DNA of 64,000 nucleotides from assembly GCF_018024495.1 (NCBI RefSeq), contig NZ_CP071696.1:3100001-3164000 (forward strand), written 5' to 3'. Source of the DNA: Agromyces archimandritae. Its GTDB lineage: Bacteria > Actinomycetota > Actinomycetes > Actinomycetales > Microbacteriaceae. The first letter of the stretch is position 1. Each line of letters starts with the position of its first letter. Shown in pieces: positions 25,401 to 35,382 of this stretch. Under the pieces are notes generated by a model that made no database searches, was not told the origin of the DNA, and was given only the letters and a program-made list of their open reading frames with translations. The translations under genes and the position numbers were made by a program.

Positions 25401-27830
25401 AGGCCGGCGCTGCAGCTGCCGCCGAACGCCGTCGACGACGAGATCGAGATGAAGCCGGGCCGCACGGCCTCGGTCGAGGTGCTGCTGAACGACTCGGATC
25501 CGAGCGGTTTCGAGCTGCACGTCGCCGAGCTGCCGAAGACCGACGACGGCATCGAAGCCGAGATCCAGGATCGCCGCCGCGTCGTCGTCCGCTCCTCGGA
25601 GCAGGAGGGCGCCTACACGCTCCGCTACACCGTGTCGAACGGGCACGGCGGCACCGATACGGCCTTCGTGCAGATCGCGGTCTCGAAGGACGCGGTCGTG
25701 AAGCCGCCGACGGCCGAGGACCAGGTCATCGAGCCCGACGACGTGCTGCAGAATCCGCTGGTGAACGTCGATCCGCTGGATGACGCGACGAACCCCGGCG
25801 GCCTCATCGACGATCTGAAGGTCTCGGTCGAAGGGCCGAACGCGGGTCGGGCCGAGGTCCACGAGGACGGATCCATCGACGTCGAGGCCGGCAACGAGCG
25901 CTACGTCGTCGCCTACCGGCTCACGAACGACATCGACGAGCTGTCGGCGCGGGCGTTCATCGTCGTGCCGCCGATCCCCGGAAGCGACAGCGGTGCCGAG
26001 GAGCGCGAGAAGACCCCCGAGGAGATCGCGGCCGAGGAGCGCGCGAAGTTCCCCGCCCCGCATCTGGCGGACCTCGGCGAGGTCATCGTCCCCATGAACG
26101 GCGAGATCAGCTGGAAGCTGTCGGACATCGTCGTGGTGCCGAGCGGCAAACCGCCGCTCATGCTCTCGGCGCGGGCGACGAACGCGAGCGAGGACCCCTT
26201 CGTCGACGACCAGACCTTGCGTTTCGTGCCCGAGAAGGATTATCGCGGCCGCGCCCAGGTCAGTTTCGACGTCACCGACGGCACGAGCGCGGACGACCCG
26301 GTCGGCCGACGCGCAGTGCTCACGATCCCGATCATCGTCGGCGACCCGGAGTTCAAGGACACGCCGCCGGCGTTCACGCCGCGCACCGAGACCCTCGAAG
26401 CCGGCGAGGAGCCGATCGAGATCGACCTGCGCGCCTCGAGCGACCACCCGAACCCCGACGTCATCGAGCAGTTGACGTACACGAACCTCACCGGCACGAG
26501 CGAGGACATCGAGGCCGAGATCGACGGCGGCACCCTGCGGGTCTCCGCGCCGATCGGCGTGCAGCCGGGCACGGCCGCGACCCTCGCCTTCGACGTCGGC
26601 TTCGGCGAGTTCACGGTGCCCGGCGAGGTCGAGGTGAAGGTCGTGTCGTCGACCCGGGCGCTGCCGAAGGCCGTCGAGGACGAGGAAGTCGAGATCACCC
26701 GCGGCAAGTCGGGGACGTCGCAGGTGCTGAAGAACGACTTCAACCCCTTCGACCAGGACGAGCTGCCGCTGACCGTCATCGACGCGAAGATCGCGCAGGA
26801 CGGCGTCGATTCGAAGGCACAGGTCTCCTTCACCGACAGCACCGTCACGGTGAAGACGGGTTCCTCGTTCACGGGTAACATCGCGGTGACCTACCGCATC
26901 CAGGATGCGACGAAGGACCCGGCCCGAGAGGTCACCGGCACCGCGCAGTTCGTCGTGCGCGACAAGCCCGACGCGCCGGCAAAACCGACGGTGTCGGCGG
27001 ACGACGGCGAGGCCACCGTGAAGTGGAAGGCCCCGGCCGACAACAACTCCGAGATCACGGGCTACGTCGTGCACTACGGCGGCACGTCGAAGAAGTTCGA
27101 CGCGGGCGACGCCGGAACCGCCCAGACGATCGGCTCGCTCAGCAACGGGACGACGTACACCTTCACGGTCACCGCGACGAACGACAAGGGCACCTCCGAG
27201 GCTTCGCCCGGCGCGAGCGCGACCCCCTACGGCAAGCCGACCGCGGTGAGGAGCCTGTCGCTCGACCGCTCCGGCGAAGGGCCGAACGGCAGGATCACGG
27301 CCACCTGGGCGGCCCCGAGCGACCTCGGCGGCAAGAGCGTGACGTACGTCGTCAGCGGCCCGGGCGGCACGAAGGAGACGACGAGCGGCATCATGACCTT
27401 CACGGGGCTGTCTGCGGGCAGCCACACCGTCACGGTGCACGCCGTGAACGAGGGCGGCAAGGTGGGCCCGAAAACCTCGAAGTCCGCCTCCGTCCCCGAG
27501 CCCAGCCCGTCCGGCACGATCGGCAAGGGTGCGCGGAAGGGCTGCGACAGCGGCGGCGGCGGATGCGCCAACGTCCGCATCACGTGGAAGAACATGGACC
27601 CCGGCACCTACCGCGTCTACGCGACCACGAACGGCGGTCCGTGCTGCGGCTGGCAGGAGACGATGACGATCCCGGCGGACGGCCGCTTCGAGCTCTCGAA
27701 CCACCTCGGTCAGCGCTCGGGGAGCGAGACGATCGCCGTCCGCTTCGAGAACGTCAGCGGCGGCACCTCGCGGACGCTCGGCGGTATCAGCGGGTCCCAG
27801 TGGAACAACCTCGGCTACAACACATGGTGA
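22497..27830 (+). CDS. Giant membrane-anchored protein with tandem Ig/cadherin-like repeats and two FnIII domains
   Basis: A 1777-residue protein. An N-terminal membrane segment (IASAVILGLLAAGTVTVAAL, about 15-34) is followed by an extracellular region of about 350 residues that may form a propeller. From about residue 391 come about eleven repeats of roughly 95-110 residues with the NRPPVARDDAF ... VLANDTDPDGD pattern of Ig/cadherin-like domains. Two fibronectin type III domains start near residue 1490, and a Cys-containing C-terminal domain (GCDSGGGGC, GGPCCGW) ends the protein. The GTG 22497 start was chosen after GAGGGG. It is probably a cell-surface or adhesion-like protein, and its neighbours MoxR and DUF58 may assemble it. 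The function is unproven. Confidence 0.88.
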   Translation: MGAFATRFAGRNQIASAVILGLLAAGTVTVAALHPGFAVTDPELHARDVWVTNGKELMAGRLNRQIEELDAAVNAASNDIDVFQDGDDGFLYDRSVGTVERIDPAFTTLTQRIDVPPASSIAYGGDVLAVLSPKGELWTVDAGAELAFSAGAEDALAKLGEGARVAVSTKGTVFATSPSKGKLLTLERGGEPEWSGLPKLADHEIAAVGERAVVLDRERSQLVAGDRMLPLPEEGVRIQQSGAEHDEAYVAGSAGLMAVPLDGGEVREIPSGGADGGTDPERVAAPVRLGGCVHGAWAEAARYLAACDGLEPAGQDIEQPTAGQRLEFRVNRDVIVLNNLNNGNAWLVDSDLRLVENWEDVSPPEESETEEGDEKSSRQSFEDTLAERTEENRPPVARDDAFGVRAERTTVLDLLANDTDPDGDVLTIASTTEVPEAAGRLEAIDGGRALQFTPAPGAAGTVSFRYGVDDGRGGVAEASVNVRVVPAGENSAPEQLRHSTLAVEQGQQISTNVLADWIDPDGDDLYLVNASPTSGDSVRYSPDGFVTFEHRSGELGTKEIKIVVSDGDQTATGDLKVEVEAAGSLNPVGTPDYLETFAGETVLVEPLENDLSPSGQPLELIGVKDAPGDIEVTPNIERGTLSVRSDQPGDYLFLYELAAGSATSLGLIRISVAEPPEEALPPIAVKDTAYLRPNEPTVVPVLANDVSPSGSVLAVQAVDDSATDGLVSLEIITNTAVRITASQPIDEQLRFSYTVSDGVQSAEATVTIVPVPPLVKHQPPVAVDDSVRVRAGDIVTVPVLDNDYHPDAAEIHVAQDLVDVGEDGDGLAFVSKDAVRYQAPETPGVYSVVYAAEDESGQRATASVTFTVVGPDPEHNRAPMPTPITSRVFAGSAVRIDVPLDGLDPDGDSVRLTGISSEPALGRIAERTSEGFVYAAFEGSAGTDAFQYEVTDTGGETATGTIRIGVIPRPALQLPPNAVDDEIEMKPGRTASVEVLLNDSDPSGFELHVAELPKTDDGIEAEIQDRRRVVVRSSEQEGAYTLRYTVSNGHGGTDTAFVQIAVSKDAVVKPPTAEDQVIEPDDVLQNPLVNVDPLDDATNPGGLIDDLKVSVEGPNAGRAEVHEDGSIDVEAGNERYVVAYRLTNDIDELSARAFIVVPPIPGSDSGAEEREKTPEEIAAEERAKFPAPHLADLGEVIVPMNGEISWKLSDIVVVPSGKPPLMLSARATNASEDPFVDDQTLRFVPEKDYRGRAQVSFDVTDGTSADDPVGRRAVLTIPIIVGDPEFKDTPPAFTPRTETLEAGEEPIEIDLRASSDHPNPDVIEQLTYTNLTGTSEDIEAEIDGGTLRVSAPIGVQPGTAATLAFDVGFGEFTVPGEVEVKVVSSTRALPKAVEDEEVEITRGKSGTSQVLKNDFNPFDQDELPLTVIDAKIAQDGVDSKAQVSFTDSTVTVKTGSSFTGNIAVTYRIQDATKDPAREVTGTAQFVVRDKPDAPAKPTVSADDGEATVKWKAPADNNSEITGYVVHYGGTSKKFDAGDAGTAQTIGSLSNGTTYTFTVTATNDKGTSEASPGASATPYGKPTAVRSLSLDRSGEGPNGRITATWAAPSDLGGKSVTYVVSGPGGTKETTSGIMTFTGLSAGSHTVTVHAVNEGGKVGPKTSKSASVPEPSPSGTIGKGARKGCDSGGGGCANVRITWKNMDPGTYRVYATTNGGPCCGWQETMTIPADGRFELSNHLGQRSGSETIAVRFENVSGGTSRTLGGISGSQWNNLGYNTW

Positions 27831-27867
27831 CCGACGTCGTCGGCCGCCCCGGCAAGGAGAGCAGCAC

Positions 27868-28832
<965 letters not shown>

Positions 28833-28836
<4 letters not shown>

Positions 28837-30137
28837 GCGAGGCCGCCAGGCAGCCTCCCGGCCGCACCCGATCCCAAGCGCAGCACGCCCTGCGCTCCCT
28901 CGGGCGCGCCCTGAAGCCGGGGCTCGCGGAGCGCGGGCGGGCCGTCGCCGGCGGCGCCCGCGCCGTGTGGGCGCGCGTCGAGCCCGTCGCCCGGCCGATC
29001 TCGGCGGCGGGGTGGATCGTGATCGCGGCGGCGGCGGGCTCGCTCGCGCTCTGGCTCGGGTTCGGGTGGATCGAGTTCGCCTTCCTCTCCTTCACCCTGT
29101 TCGCCGCGGTCGTCGTGGCCGTGCCGTTCGTGTTCGGCCGCATGGCGTTCGACGTCGACGTCTCCCTCACGCCGCGCCGCGTCGTCGCCGGCGACCGCGC
29201 CTTCGGCCGGATCGCCGTGCGGAACACCGCCGAGAAGGCGTCTTCGCCCGCGCGGGTCGAACTGCCCGTCGGCGCCGGCCTCGCCGAGTTCCACATCCCG
29301 CAGCTCGCGGGCGGCGCCGAGCACGAGGAGCTCTTCGCGGTGCCGACCGAGCGGCGTGCCGTGATCGTGGCCGGACCGGCGATCTCGGTGCGCGGCGACC
29401 AGCTCGGGCTGCTCCGTCGCACGGTGCGGTGGACCGACCCCGTCGAGCTCTTCGTCCACCCGCGCACCGCACGGCTCACGCCCTCGGCCGCGGGTCTCGT
29501 CCGCGACCTCGAGGGCGAGGTGACGAAGGTCATCACCGACAGCGACATCTCCTTCCATGCGCTGCGCAACTACGAGCCGGGGGATCCGCTGCGGAACGTC
29601 CACTGGCGCACCTCGGCGCGCACGGGCACGCTCATGGTCCGCCAGTTCGAAGAGACCCGTCGCTCCGAGCTCGCCCTCATCCAGTCGACCGAGCAGTCCC
29701 GGTACGCCTCGGAGGAGGAGTTCGAGCTCGGCGTCTCGGTGCTCGCCTCCGTCGCCCTCCAGGTGATCCGCGATGCGACGGAGCTCTCGGTCATCACCGA
29801 GGGGCTGCAGCTCCGCACCGCCACCCCCGTCACCCTCCTCGACGACAGCTGCCGCATCGAGCCGGCGAACGGCGCCTACCCGTCGATGCGCGAGTACGTG
29901 CGCGAGGCGACGAAGCGCCTGAAGGCGCCGAGCGTCGCCATCGTCGTCGTCGGCTCGGCACAGCCCCTCGCCGACATCCGGGCGGTCGACGCGCACTTCG
30001 GCCCGGCGACCCAGACGATCGCGCTCCGCGTCGAGACGGGCGCCGCCAGCCGCATCCAGCGCGTCGGCGACGCCGTGGTGGCCACCGTCGGCGAGCTCGC
30101 GGAGCTGCCGCGCATCATGCGGAGGATCCGCCCGTGA
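28833..30137 (+). CDS. DUF58 domain protein (first copy)
   Basis: A 434-residue membrane protein. A basic N-terminal stretch precedes two membrane helices (WIVIAAAAGSLALWLG and IEFAFLSFTLFAAVVVAVPF). A beta-rich region follows, and then the DUF58 hallmark FHALRNYEPGDPLRNVHWRT at about residues 245-265. The family is paired with MoxR ATPases in many genomes but has no defined activity. It may be a von Willebrand-like adaptor for complex assembly. Start and stop both overlap neighbours (ATGA, GTGA), showing tight coupling with MoxR and the transglutaminase-like gene. Confidence 0.9.
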
Positions 30138-32488
30138 GACGCATCGCCGCCCGCAGCTGGGTCGACCTCGGCGTGCTCGCCGTGCTGTCGATCACGGGCA
30201 TCCTCGGCTACGCCACCGCCTTCGGCACGATGAACTTCCTGCTCGCCGCCGCCGGCGGGCTCCTCATCGGCACGGCCGCCGCCGTCGCCGGCAGCCTGTT
30301 CCGCCTCGACGTGCTGACGACGACCCTCATCGGCATCGCCGCCTACTTCCTGTTCGGCGGGGCGTTCGCGCTGCCGGCGACGACCATCGCCGTCGTCGTG
30401 CCCTCGCTCGACACCTTCGCGATGCTCGCGATCGGCGCCGTCTTCGGCTGGGCCGACATCGTCACGATCGGCGCGCCCGTCGAGGCACCGCACTACGTCG
30501 CCGCCGTGCCGTTGGCCGCAGCGTGGGTCGTCTCCCTCGTCGGGTCGATGCTCGCGCTCCGCTGGCTGCCGAAGAAGCGCACGCCGTGGCGCACCTCGCT
30601 GCTCGTCATCGGGCCGGGGCTGCTGTATCTCTCCGGCATCCTGCTCGGCACCGACGAGCCGGTGCTCGCCGGCGTCCGCGGCCTCGTCTTCGCGGTGCTC
30701 TCGCTCATCTGGGTCGCCTGGCGGCAGGCGTCGGCCGCCCCCGTCTCCGGCGACGGTGCGGCGCGGCTCCGACGTCGGCGGATCGCGGGCACGGCCGCCG
30801 TCGTGGCCGGTGCGGTCGTCGTCGGCGGCGTCGCGGGCGCGGCCGTGCAGCCGGCCTCCCCGGAGCGCTACGTGCTGCGCGAGCAGGTGGTGCCGCCGTT
30901 CGATCCGCTCGAGTTCCCGAGCCCGCTGTCGGGCTTCCGCCACTTCACGAAGGATCTCGCCGACACCCCGATCCTCGAGGTGTCGGGCGTCGAACCCGGC
31001 GACAAGATCCGTCTCGCGTCGATGGATGCGTACACCGGCAAGCTCTGGAACGTCGCCGGCCCCGAGGATCCGGCCGGGCAGGACGGCGGCTATGCGATCG
31101 TCGGCGAGACGCTCCCGCAGCCCGACACCGCTTCGCTCGGCGGCGAGCGATCCGTCGAGATCGCCTCGACCGGCTACGCCGATGTGTGGATGCCGACGGT
31201 GGGTTACGGCAGCGCGATCCGCCTCGTGGAGCCCGCCGAACTGACGCGATCGGCCGACCTCCGCTACAACGCGGAGGCAGGCACGGCCGTGCTCACGACG
31301 GGTGTCGAGGAAGGTACCGCCTATACGCTCGACGCTCGGGTATCGAAGGTTCCCGGGGACGAGGAGCTCGCCGAGGTGCCGGTCGCGCAGCTGCCGGTCC
31401 CGGCCGCCCAGTCGGTGCCCGACGTCGTCACCGCCAAGGCCGAGGAATGGGCCGGCGAGCAGGCGAGCGTCATCGGCCAGATCCGCGCCATCGAACGGGC
31501 CCTGAAGACGAACGGCTTCCTCTCCCACGGCCTCGCCTCCGATGCGGTGCCCTCGCGCGCCGGCCACGGCGCCGACCGCATCATCGAGCTCTTCACCCGC
31601 TCGCAGATGATCGGCGACGAGGAGCAGTACGCGACGGCGATGGCGCTTATGGTGCGCCAGCTCGGCTACCCCTCCCGTGTCGTGATGGGCTTCGCGCCCG
31701 AGATCGCCGAGGGCGCCGGCACCGTCGAGGTGACCGGCTCCGATGTGACCGCCTGGGTCGAGGTGCCGTTCGAGGGCATCGGCTGGGTGGCCTTCGACCC
31801 CACCCCCGAGCAGACCGACGCACCGAAGGACCAGGTTCCGAAGCCGAAGACGGAACCGCAGCCGCAGGTGCGCCAGCCCCCGCGGGCGCAGAACGACGCC
31901 GAAGACCTGCTCGCGACCGTCGAGATCGACGAGACCGAGGACGAGGACCGCGATCCGCCGTTCCGCATCCCCGGCTGGGTGTGGGCGATCGCCCTCTCGC
32001 TCGGGATCCCCGCCGCGATCGTGTTCCTGCCGCTCCTGGCCGTCGCCGCGGCCAAGGAGGCCAGGCGCCGCCGTCGCATGTCCGGGCCGGGGTACCGCAG
32101 CAGTGCGGGCGCCTGGGAGGAATTCGTCGACCGTTCCGCCGAACTCGGGCTCGAGCCGCCGGAGCGCGGCTCCCGCCTCGTGTTCGCGCGCACGCTCGGG
32201 CAGCGCCTCGCCGAGCAGGACCTGGCCGCATCGGCGGCCCCGGCGACGCGGGCGGACGCCGCGCACCGCACGGCGATCGCGACCGCCGAGGTCACGGCGC
32301 TCGCCGCGAGCGTCGACCGGGACGTGTTCTCGGGCCGAGAGGTGGATGCGGCCGAAGCGAAGGCTCGCTGGGCCGAGGCCGACCGCGTGCTCGGCGAGAT
32401 CGAGCGCTCCGGCGGCCGGGTGCGGCGCATCCTCGCCAGATACCGGTACCGCCGGCGTCGTCGCCGCAGCCGCAAGGACGCGTCGTAG
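30134..32488 (+). CDS. Transglutaminase-fold membrane protein lacking catalytic residues (TgpA-like pseudoenzyme)
   Basis: A 784-residue protein: several N-terminal membrane helices (about 1-200), an extracellular region with a transglutaminase-like core, a further helix (VWAIALSLGIPAAIVFLPLLA) and a cytosolic tail. In active family members the core reads G-x-C-x-x-x-A. Here it reads GDEEQYATAMALM with Glu496 in place of Cys, and the His before AWVEV is Thr539 (GSDVTAWVEV), while FDPTP is kept. It is therefore probably a non-catalytic scaffold or binding module. The paralog at 48579-50921 retains Cys and His. GTGA overlap with DUF58 shows coupling. Confidence 0.85.
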   Translation: MRRIAARSWVDLGVLAVLSITGILGYATAFGTMNFLLAAAGGLLIGTAAAVAGSLFRLDVLTTTLIGIAAYFLFGGAFALPATTIAVVVPSLDTFAMLAIGAVFGWADIVTIGAPVEAPHYVAAVPLAAAWVVSLVGSMLALRWLPKKRTPWRTSLLVIGPGLLYLSGILLGTDEPVLAGVRGLVFAVLSLIWVAWRQASAAPVSGDGAARLRRRRIAGTAAVVAGAVVVGGVAGAAVQPASPERYVLREQVVPPFDPLEFPSPLSGFRHFTKDLADTPILEVSGVEPGDKIRLASMDAYTGKLWNVAGPEDPAGQDGGYAIVGETLPQPDTASLGGERSVEIASTGYADVWMPTVGYGSAIRLVEPAELTRSADLRYNAEAGTAVLTTGVEEGTAYTLDARVSKVPGDEELAEVPVAQLPVPAAQSVPDVVTAKAEEWAGEQASVIGQIRAIERALKTNGFLSHGLASDAVPSRAGHGADRIIELFTRSQMIGDEEQYATAMALMVRQLGYPSRVVMGFAPEIAEGAGTVEVTGSDVTAWVEVPFEGIGWVAFDPTPEQTDAPKDQVPKPKTEPQPQVRQPPRAQNDAEDLLATVEIDETEDEDRDPPFRIPGWVWAIALSLGIPAAIVFLPLLAVAAAKEARRRRRMSGPGYRSSAGAWEEFVDRSAELGLEPPERGSRLVFARTLGQRLAEQDLAASAAPATRADAAHRTAIATAEVTALAASVDRDVFSGREVDAAEAKARWAEADRVLGEIERSGGRVRRILARYRYRRRRRRSRKDAS

Positions 32489-32498
32489 CATGGGCGGC

Positions 32499-33107
32499 AT
32501 GGACAGAACGGGCGAGACCGGCGGGCCGGGATTCATCGTGCCGCCGCCGGGGCTGTTGCCGCCGGCCCCCGCACGCGAGCGGCCCGCCGAGCCGCCGGCC
32601 GCGCCGCTGACCCGGCCCGGCCCGGCCGGCGCCCCCGAGCACACCGTGCCGCACCGCGGCGGCGTTCCGGTGCCTCCCGCACCGCCCGGCGTCGGCCGCC
32701 CGCCCGGTGTGCCCGTGCCGGTCGCCCCGCCCTTCGCCGGGGCCGGCGGTGCCGGCCCGGCTCATCCGCACCCCGCGCGCCGGTGGCGCCTCGTGCGCGA
32801 CGGCGGCGCCGAGCTGCCCCTCGATGGCCCGCTCGTGATCGGCCGCGACCCGGTGCTTCCGGCCCACCGGCCCGAGGTCCGGGCGATCCGCATCGCCGAT
32901 CCGGCCAACTCCGTGTCGAAGACGCACGCCCTCATCGAGCCCGGCGAGCACGGCGTGGCCGTCACGGACCTGCACTCCACGAACGGCGTCTCCACGGCAT
33001 CCGCCGACGGGGAGATCGCCTTCCTCGAACCCGAGGTGCCGCGCATCGTCACGGCCGGCGCGGTGCTGCGGTTCGGCGAATTCGAGGTGACGCTGCAGCA
33101 TGCATGA
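32499..33107 (+). CDS. FHA domain protein with Pro-rich N terminus
   Basis: A 202-residue protein. About 100 N-terminal residues are rich in Pro/Gly/Ala and include EHTVP, reminiscent of the Thr motifs in the kinase and FHA genes upstream. The rest is an FHA domain: [26 protein letters not shown] with the Ser and His of the phosphothreonine pocket, and [15 protein letters not shown] (32486-32491) lies seven bases before ATG 32499, so a leaderless start is possible. An alternative ATG at 32490 would add three residues. It closes the phospho-signalling operon and could dock onto the phosphorylated kinase tail. Confidence 0.85.
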   Translation: MDRTGETGGPGFIVPPPGLLPPAPARERPAEPPAAPLTRPGPAGAPEHTVPHRGGVPVPPAPPGVGRPPGVPVPVAPPFAGAGGAGPAHPHPARRWRLVRDGGAELPLDGPLVIGRDPVLPAHRPEVRAIRIADPANSVSKTHALIEPGEHGVAVTDLHSTNGVSTASADGEIAFLEPEVPRIVTAGAVLRFGEFEVTLQHA

Positions 33108-33179
33108 GCGGACCGCCGGCGCGCTGCGCGCCGCCGCGTTCGGGGCCCGCTCGCCGTGAGGGCGCCGGAGTCCGGGTGG

Positions 33180-33185
33180 TACGCT
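33180..33185 (+). promoter_or_regulatory. -10 box for the leuCD leader transcript
   Basis: TACGCT (33180-33185) stands exactly six bases before the ATG of the leader peptide at 33192, the leaderless spacing seen at other genes in this window. It would make a leader of about 110 bases before leuC. Confidence 0.55.
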
Positions 33186-33191
33186 GGCCGA

Positions 33192-33245
33192 ATGCCAGGC
33201 GCCCGGAGTCTTCTCCTTCTGTGCCGCGGCGGGGCTTCGATCTGA
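33192..33245 (+). CDS. Leucine-rich leader peptide of leuCD (attenuation)
   Basis: A 17-residue open reading frame, [17 protein letters not shown], with four Leu codons in a row (CTT CTC CTT CTG, 33210-33221) placed between a -10 box and leuC. Leader peptides rich in the regulated amino acid are a known control of leucine and branched-chain genes in actinobacteria. Leucine shortage would stall a ribosome on these codons, just before the 5' arm of a GC-rich hairpin (33224-33233). Translation is likely leaderless because no ribosome site precedes it. The call is from sequence pattern and position only. Confidence 0.65.
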   Translation: MPGARSLLLLCRGGASI

Positions 33246-33262
33246 CCGGCTTCCCGTCGCGG
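33224..33262 (+). terminator. Probable attenuator hairpin of leuCD
   Basis: CCGCGGCGGG (33224-33233) can pair with CCCGTCGCGG (33253-33262) in ten base pairs, one a G-U, around a 19-base loop. AGTTCTTG follows, a weak T-rich stretch. The 5' arm starts three bases after the Leu codons of the leader peptide, so a stalled ribosome would cover it and prevent hairpin formation. A competing antiterminator was not identified by eye. Confidence 0.5.
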
Positions 33263-33301
33263 AGTTCTTGCCGACCCTCGATTCCGAGAAGGACGCAACG
33301 C

Positions 33302-34765
33302 ATGAACCAGGAAACCCGACCCCGCACGCTCGCCGAGAAGGTGTGGGACGCCCACCTCGTCGCCAAGGGCGAGAACGGCACGCCCGATCTGCTCTACATC
33401 GACCTGCACCTCGTGCACGAGGTGACGAGCCCGCAGGCCTTCGACGGGCTGCGGATGGCCGGCCGGCCGGTCCGCCGCCCCGACCTGACGATCGCGACCG
33501 AGGACCACAACACGCCGACGCTCGCCATCGACCGCCCGATCGCCGACGCGACCAGCCGTACGCAGATCGAGACGCTCCGTCGCAACGCGGAGGAGTTCGG
33601 CATCCGCCTGCACTCGCTCGGCGACGTCGAGCAGGGCATCGTGCACGTCGTCGGCCCGCAGCTCGGCCTGACGATGCCGGGCATCACCGTCGTCTGCGGC
33701 GACTCGCACACGAGCACCCACGGCGCCTTCGGCGCGATGGCCTTCGGCATCGGCACGAGCGAGGTCGAACACGTGCTGGCCACGCAGACCCTGCCGCTGA
33801 AGCCGTTCAAGACGATGGCGATCACCGTCGAGGGCGAACTGCGCCCCGGCGTCACGGCGAAGGACATCATCCTCGCCGTCATCGCGAAGATCGGCACCGG
33901 CGGCGGTCAGGGCTATGTGCTCGAGTACCGCGGATCGGCGATCCGCGGGCTGTCGATGGACGGCCGCATGACGATCTGCAACATGTCGATCGAGGCCGGC
34001 GCCCGCGCCGGCATGGTGGCCCCCGACGAGACGACCTTCGAGTACCTGTGCGGCCGTGCGCACGCCCCGGCCGGTGAGGAGTGGGACGAGGCGGTCGCGT
34101 ATTGGCGCACGCTCCGCACCGACGACGACGCCGTGTTCGATGCCGAGGTCTTCATCGACGCCGATGAGCTCGAACCCTTCGTGACCTGGGGCACGAACCC
34201 CGGCCAGGGCGTCTCGCTCTCGCAGGCCGTGCCGGATCCGGCCGGCTTCGACGATCCGCACGAGCGGGCGGCCGCCGAGCGCGCACTCGACTACATGGAC
34301 CTCGCCGCGGGCACCCCGCTCAAGCAGGTCGCCGTCGACGCGGTCTTCATGGGCTCGTGCACGAACAGCCGGATCGAGGATCTGCGGGCGTTCGCCTCCG
34401 TCGTGAAGGGCCGCCGCAAGGCCGAGGGCGTGCGCGTCATGGTCGTGCCCGGCTCGGCCCGCGTGCGGCTGGAGGCCGAAGCGGAGGGCCTCGACCGGGT
34501 CTTCGAGGAGTTCGGCGCCGAGTGGCGCTTCGCGGGCTGCTCGATGTGCCTCGGGATGAACCCCGACCAGCTCGCCCCGGGCGAGCGCTGCGCGTCCACC
34601 TCGAACCGCAACTTCGAGGGCCGCCAGGGCAAGGGCGGGCGCACCCATCTGGTCTCGCCGCTCGTCGCGGCGGCGACCGCGATCCGCGGCACGCTCTCGA
34701 GCCCGTGGGATCTGGAGCACGACGACGATGCCGCGGCGCGCGCGGGCGAGGAGGCGATGGCCTGA
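33302..34765 (+). CDS. leuC: 3-isopropylmalate dehydratase large subunit
   Basis: A 487-residue aconitase-family subunit that isomerises 2- to 3-isopropylmalate in leucine synthesis, together with LeuD. The [4Fe-4S] cysteines are visible in [16 protein letters not shown] and [51 protein letters not shown] in outline, and [21 protein letters not shown] are family signatures. GAAGGA lies eight bases before the ATG. It overlaps leuD by one base (TGATG). Expression is probably set by the leucine leader peptide and hairpin upstream. Confidence 0.97.
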   Translation: MNQETRPRTLAEKVWDAHLVAKGENGTPDLLYIDLHLVHEVTSPQAFDGLRMAGRPVRRPDLTIATEDHNTPTLAIDRPIADATSRTQIETLRRNAEEFGIRLHSLGDVEQGIVHVVGPQLGLTMPGITVVCGDSHTSTHGAFGAMAFGIGTSEVEHVLATQTLPLKPFKTMAITVEGELRPGVTAKDIILAVIAKIGTGGGQGYVLEYRGSAIRGLSMDGRMTICNMSIEAGARAGMVAPDETTFEYLCGRAHAPAGEEWDEAVAYWRTLRTDDDAVFDAEVFIDADELEPFVTWGTNPGQGVSLSQAVPDPAGFDDPHERAAAERALDYMDLAAGTPLKQVAVDAVFMGSCTNSRIEDLRAFASVVKGRRKAEGVRVMVVPGSARVRLEAEAEGLDRVFEEFGAEWRFAGCSMCLGMNPDQLAPGERCASTSNRNFEGRQGKGGRTHLVSPLVAAATAIRGTLSSPWDLEHDDDAAARAGEEAMA

Positions 34766-35382
34766 TGGAGAAGTTCCAGACCGTCACGGGGGTCGCAGCG
34801 CCCTTGCGCCGCTCCAACGTCGACACCGACCAGATCATCCCGGCCGTGTTCCTGAAGCGGGTCACGAAGACGGGCTTCGACGACGCCCTGTTCCACGGCT
34901 GGCGGCAGGATCCGGAGTTCGTGCTGAACCGCCCCGAATACCAGGGGGCCGAGGTGCTCCTGGCCGGGCCCGACTTCGGCACGGGGTCGAGCCGCGAGCA
35001 TGCCGTGTGGGCGCTGCGGGACTTCGGCTTCACAGTCGTCGTGAGCGCCCGCTTCGGCGACATCTTCCGCGGCAACTCCGGCAAGCAGGGCCTGCTCACC
35101 GCGCAGGTCGCCGAGGCCGATGTCGACCGCCTGATGGCCGCCGTCGAGGCGTCGCCGGGAATATCCGCGACCGTCGATCTCGTTGAACGTATCGTGTCCG
35201 TGGGCGACCTCCGGGTGCCGTTCGACATCGACGACTACACTCGATGGAGGCTGCTCGAAGGGCTCGACGACATCGCTCTGACCCTCCGCGAGGAGGATCG
35301 GATCTCCGAATTCGAGTCGCGACGCGAAGCGTGGCGACCGACCACCCTTCCCGTGCGGGAACCAGCAGGAACAGGGAGCTGA
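34765..35382 (+). CDS. leuD: 3-isopropylmalate dehydratase small subunit
   Basis: A 205-residue swivel-domain subunit that completes the isopropylmalate isomerase with LeuC. Signatures are [37 protein letters not shown] and [17 protein letters not shown], with normal length. The start overlaps the leuC stop. The murA start codon immediately follows its stop (GCTGAGTG), so leucine and peptidoglycan precursor genes may be cotranscribed. Confidence 0.97.
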   Translation: MEKFQTVTGVAAPLRRSNVDTDQIIPAVFLKRVTKTGFDDALFHGWRQDPEFVLNRPEYQGAEVLLAGPDFGTGSSREHAVWALRDFGFTVVVSARFGDIFRGNSGKQGLLTAQVAEADVDRLMAAVEASPGISATVDLVERIVSVGDLRVPFDIDDYTRWRLLEGLDDIALTLREEDRISEFESRREAWRPTTLPVREPAGTGS

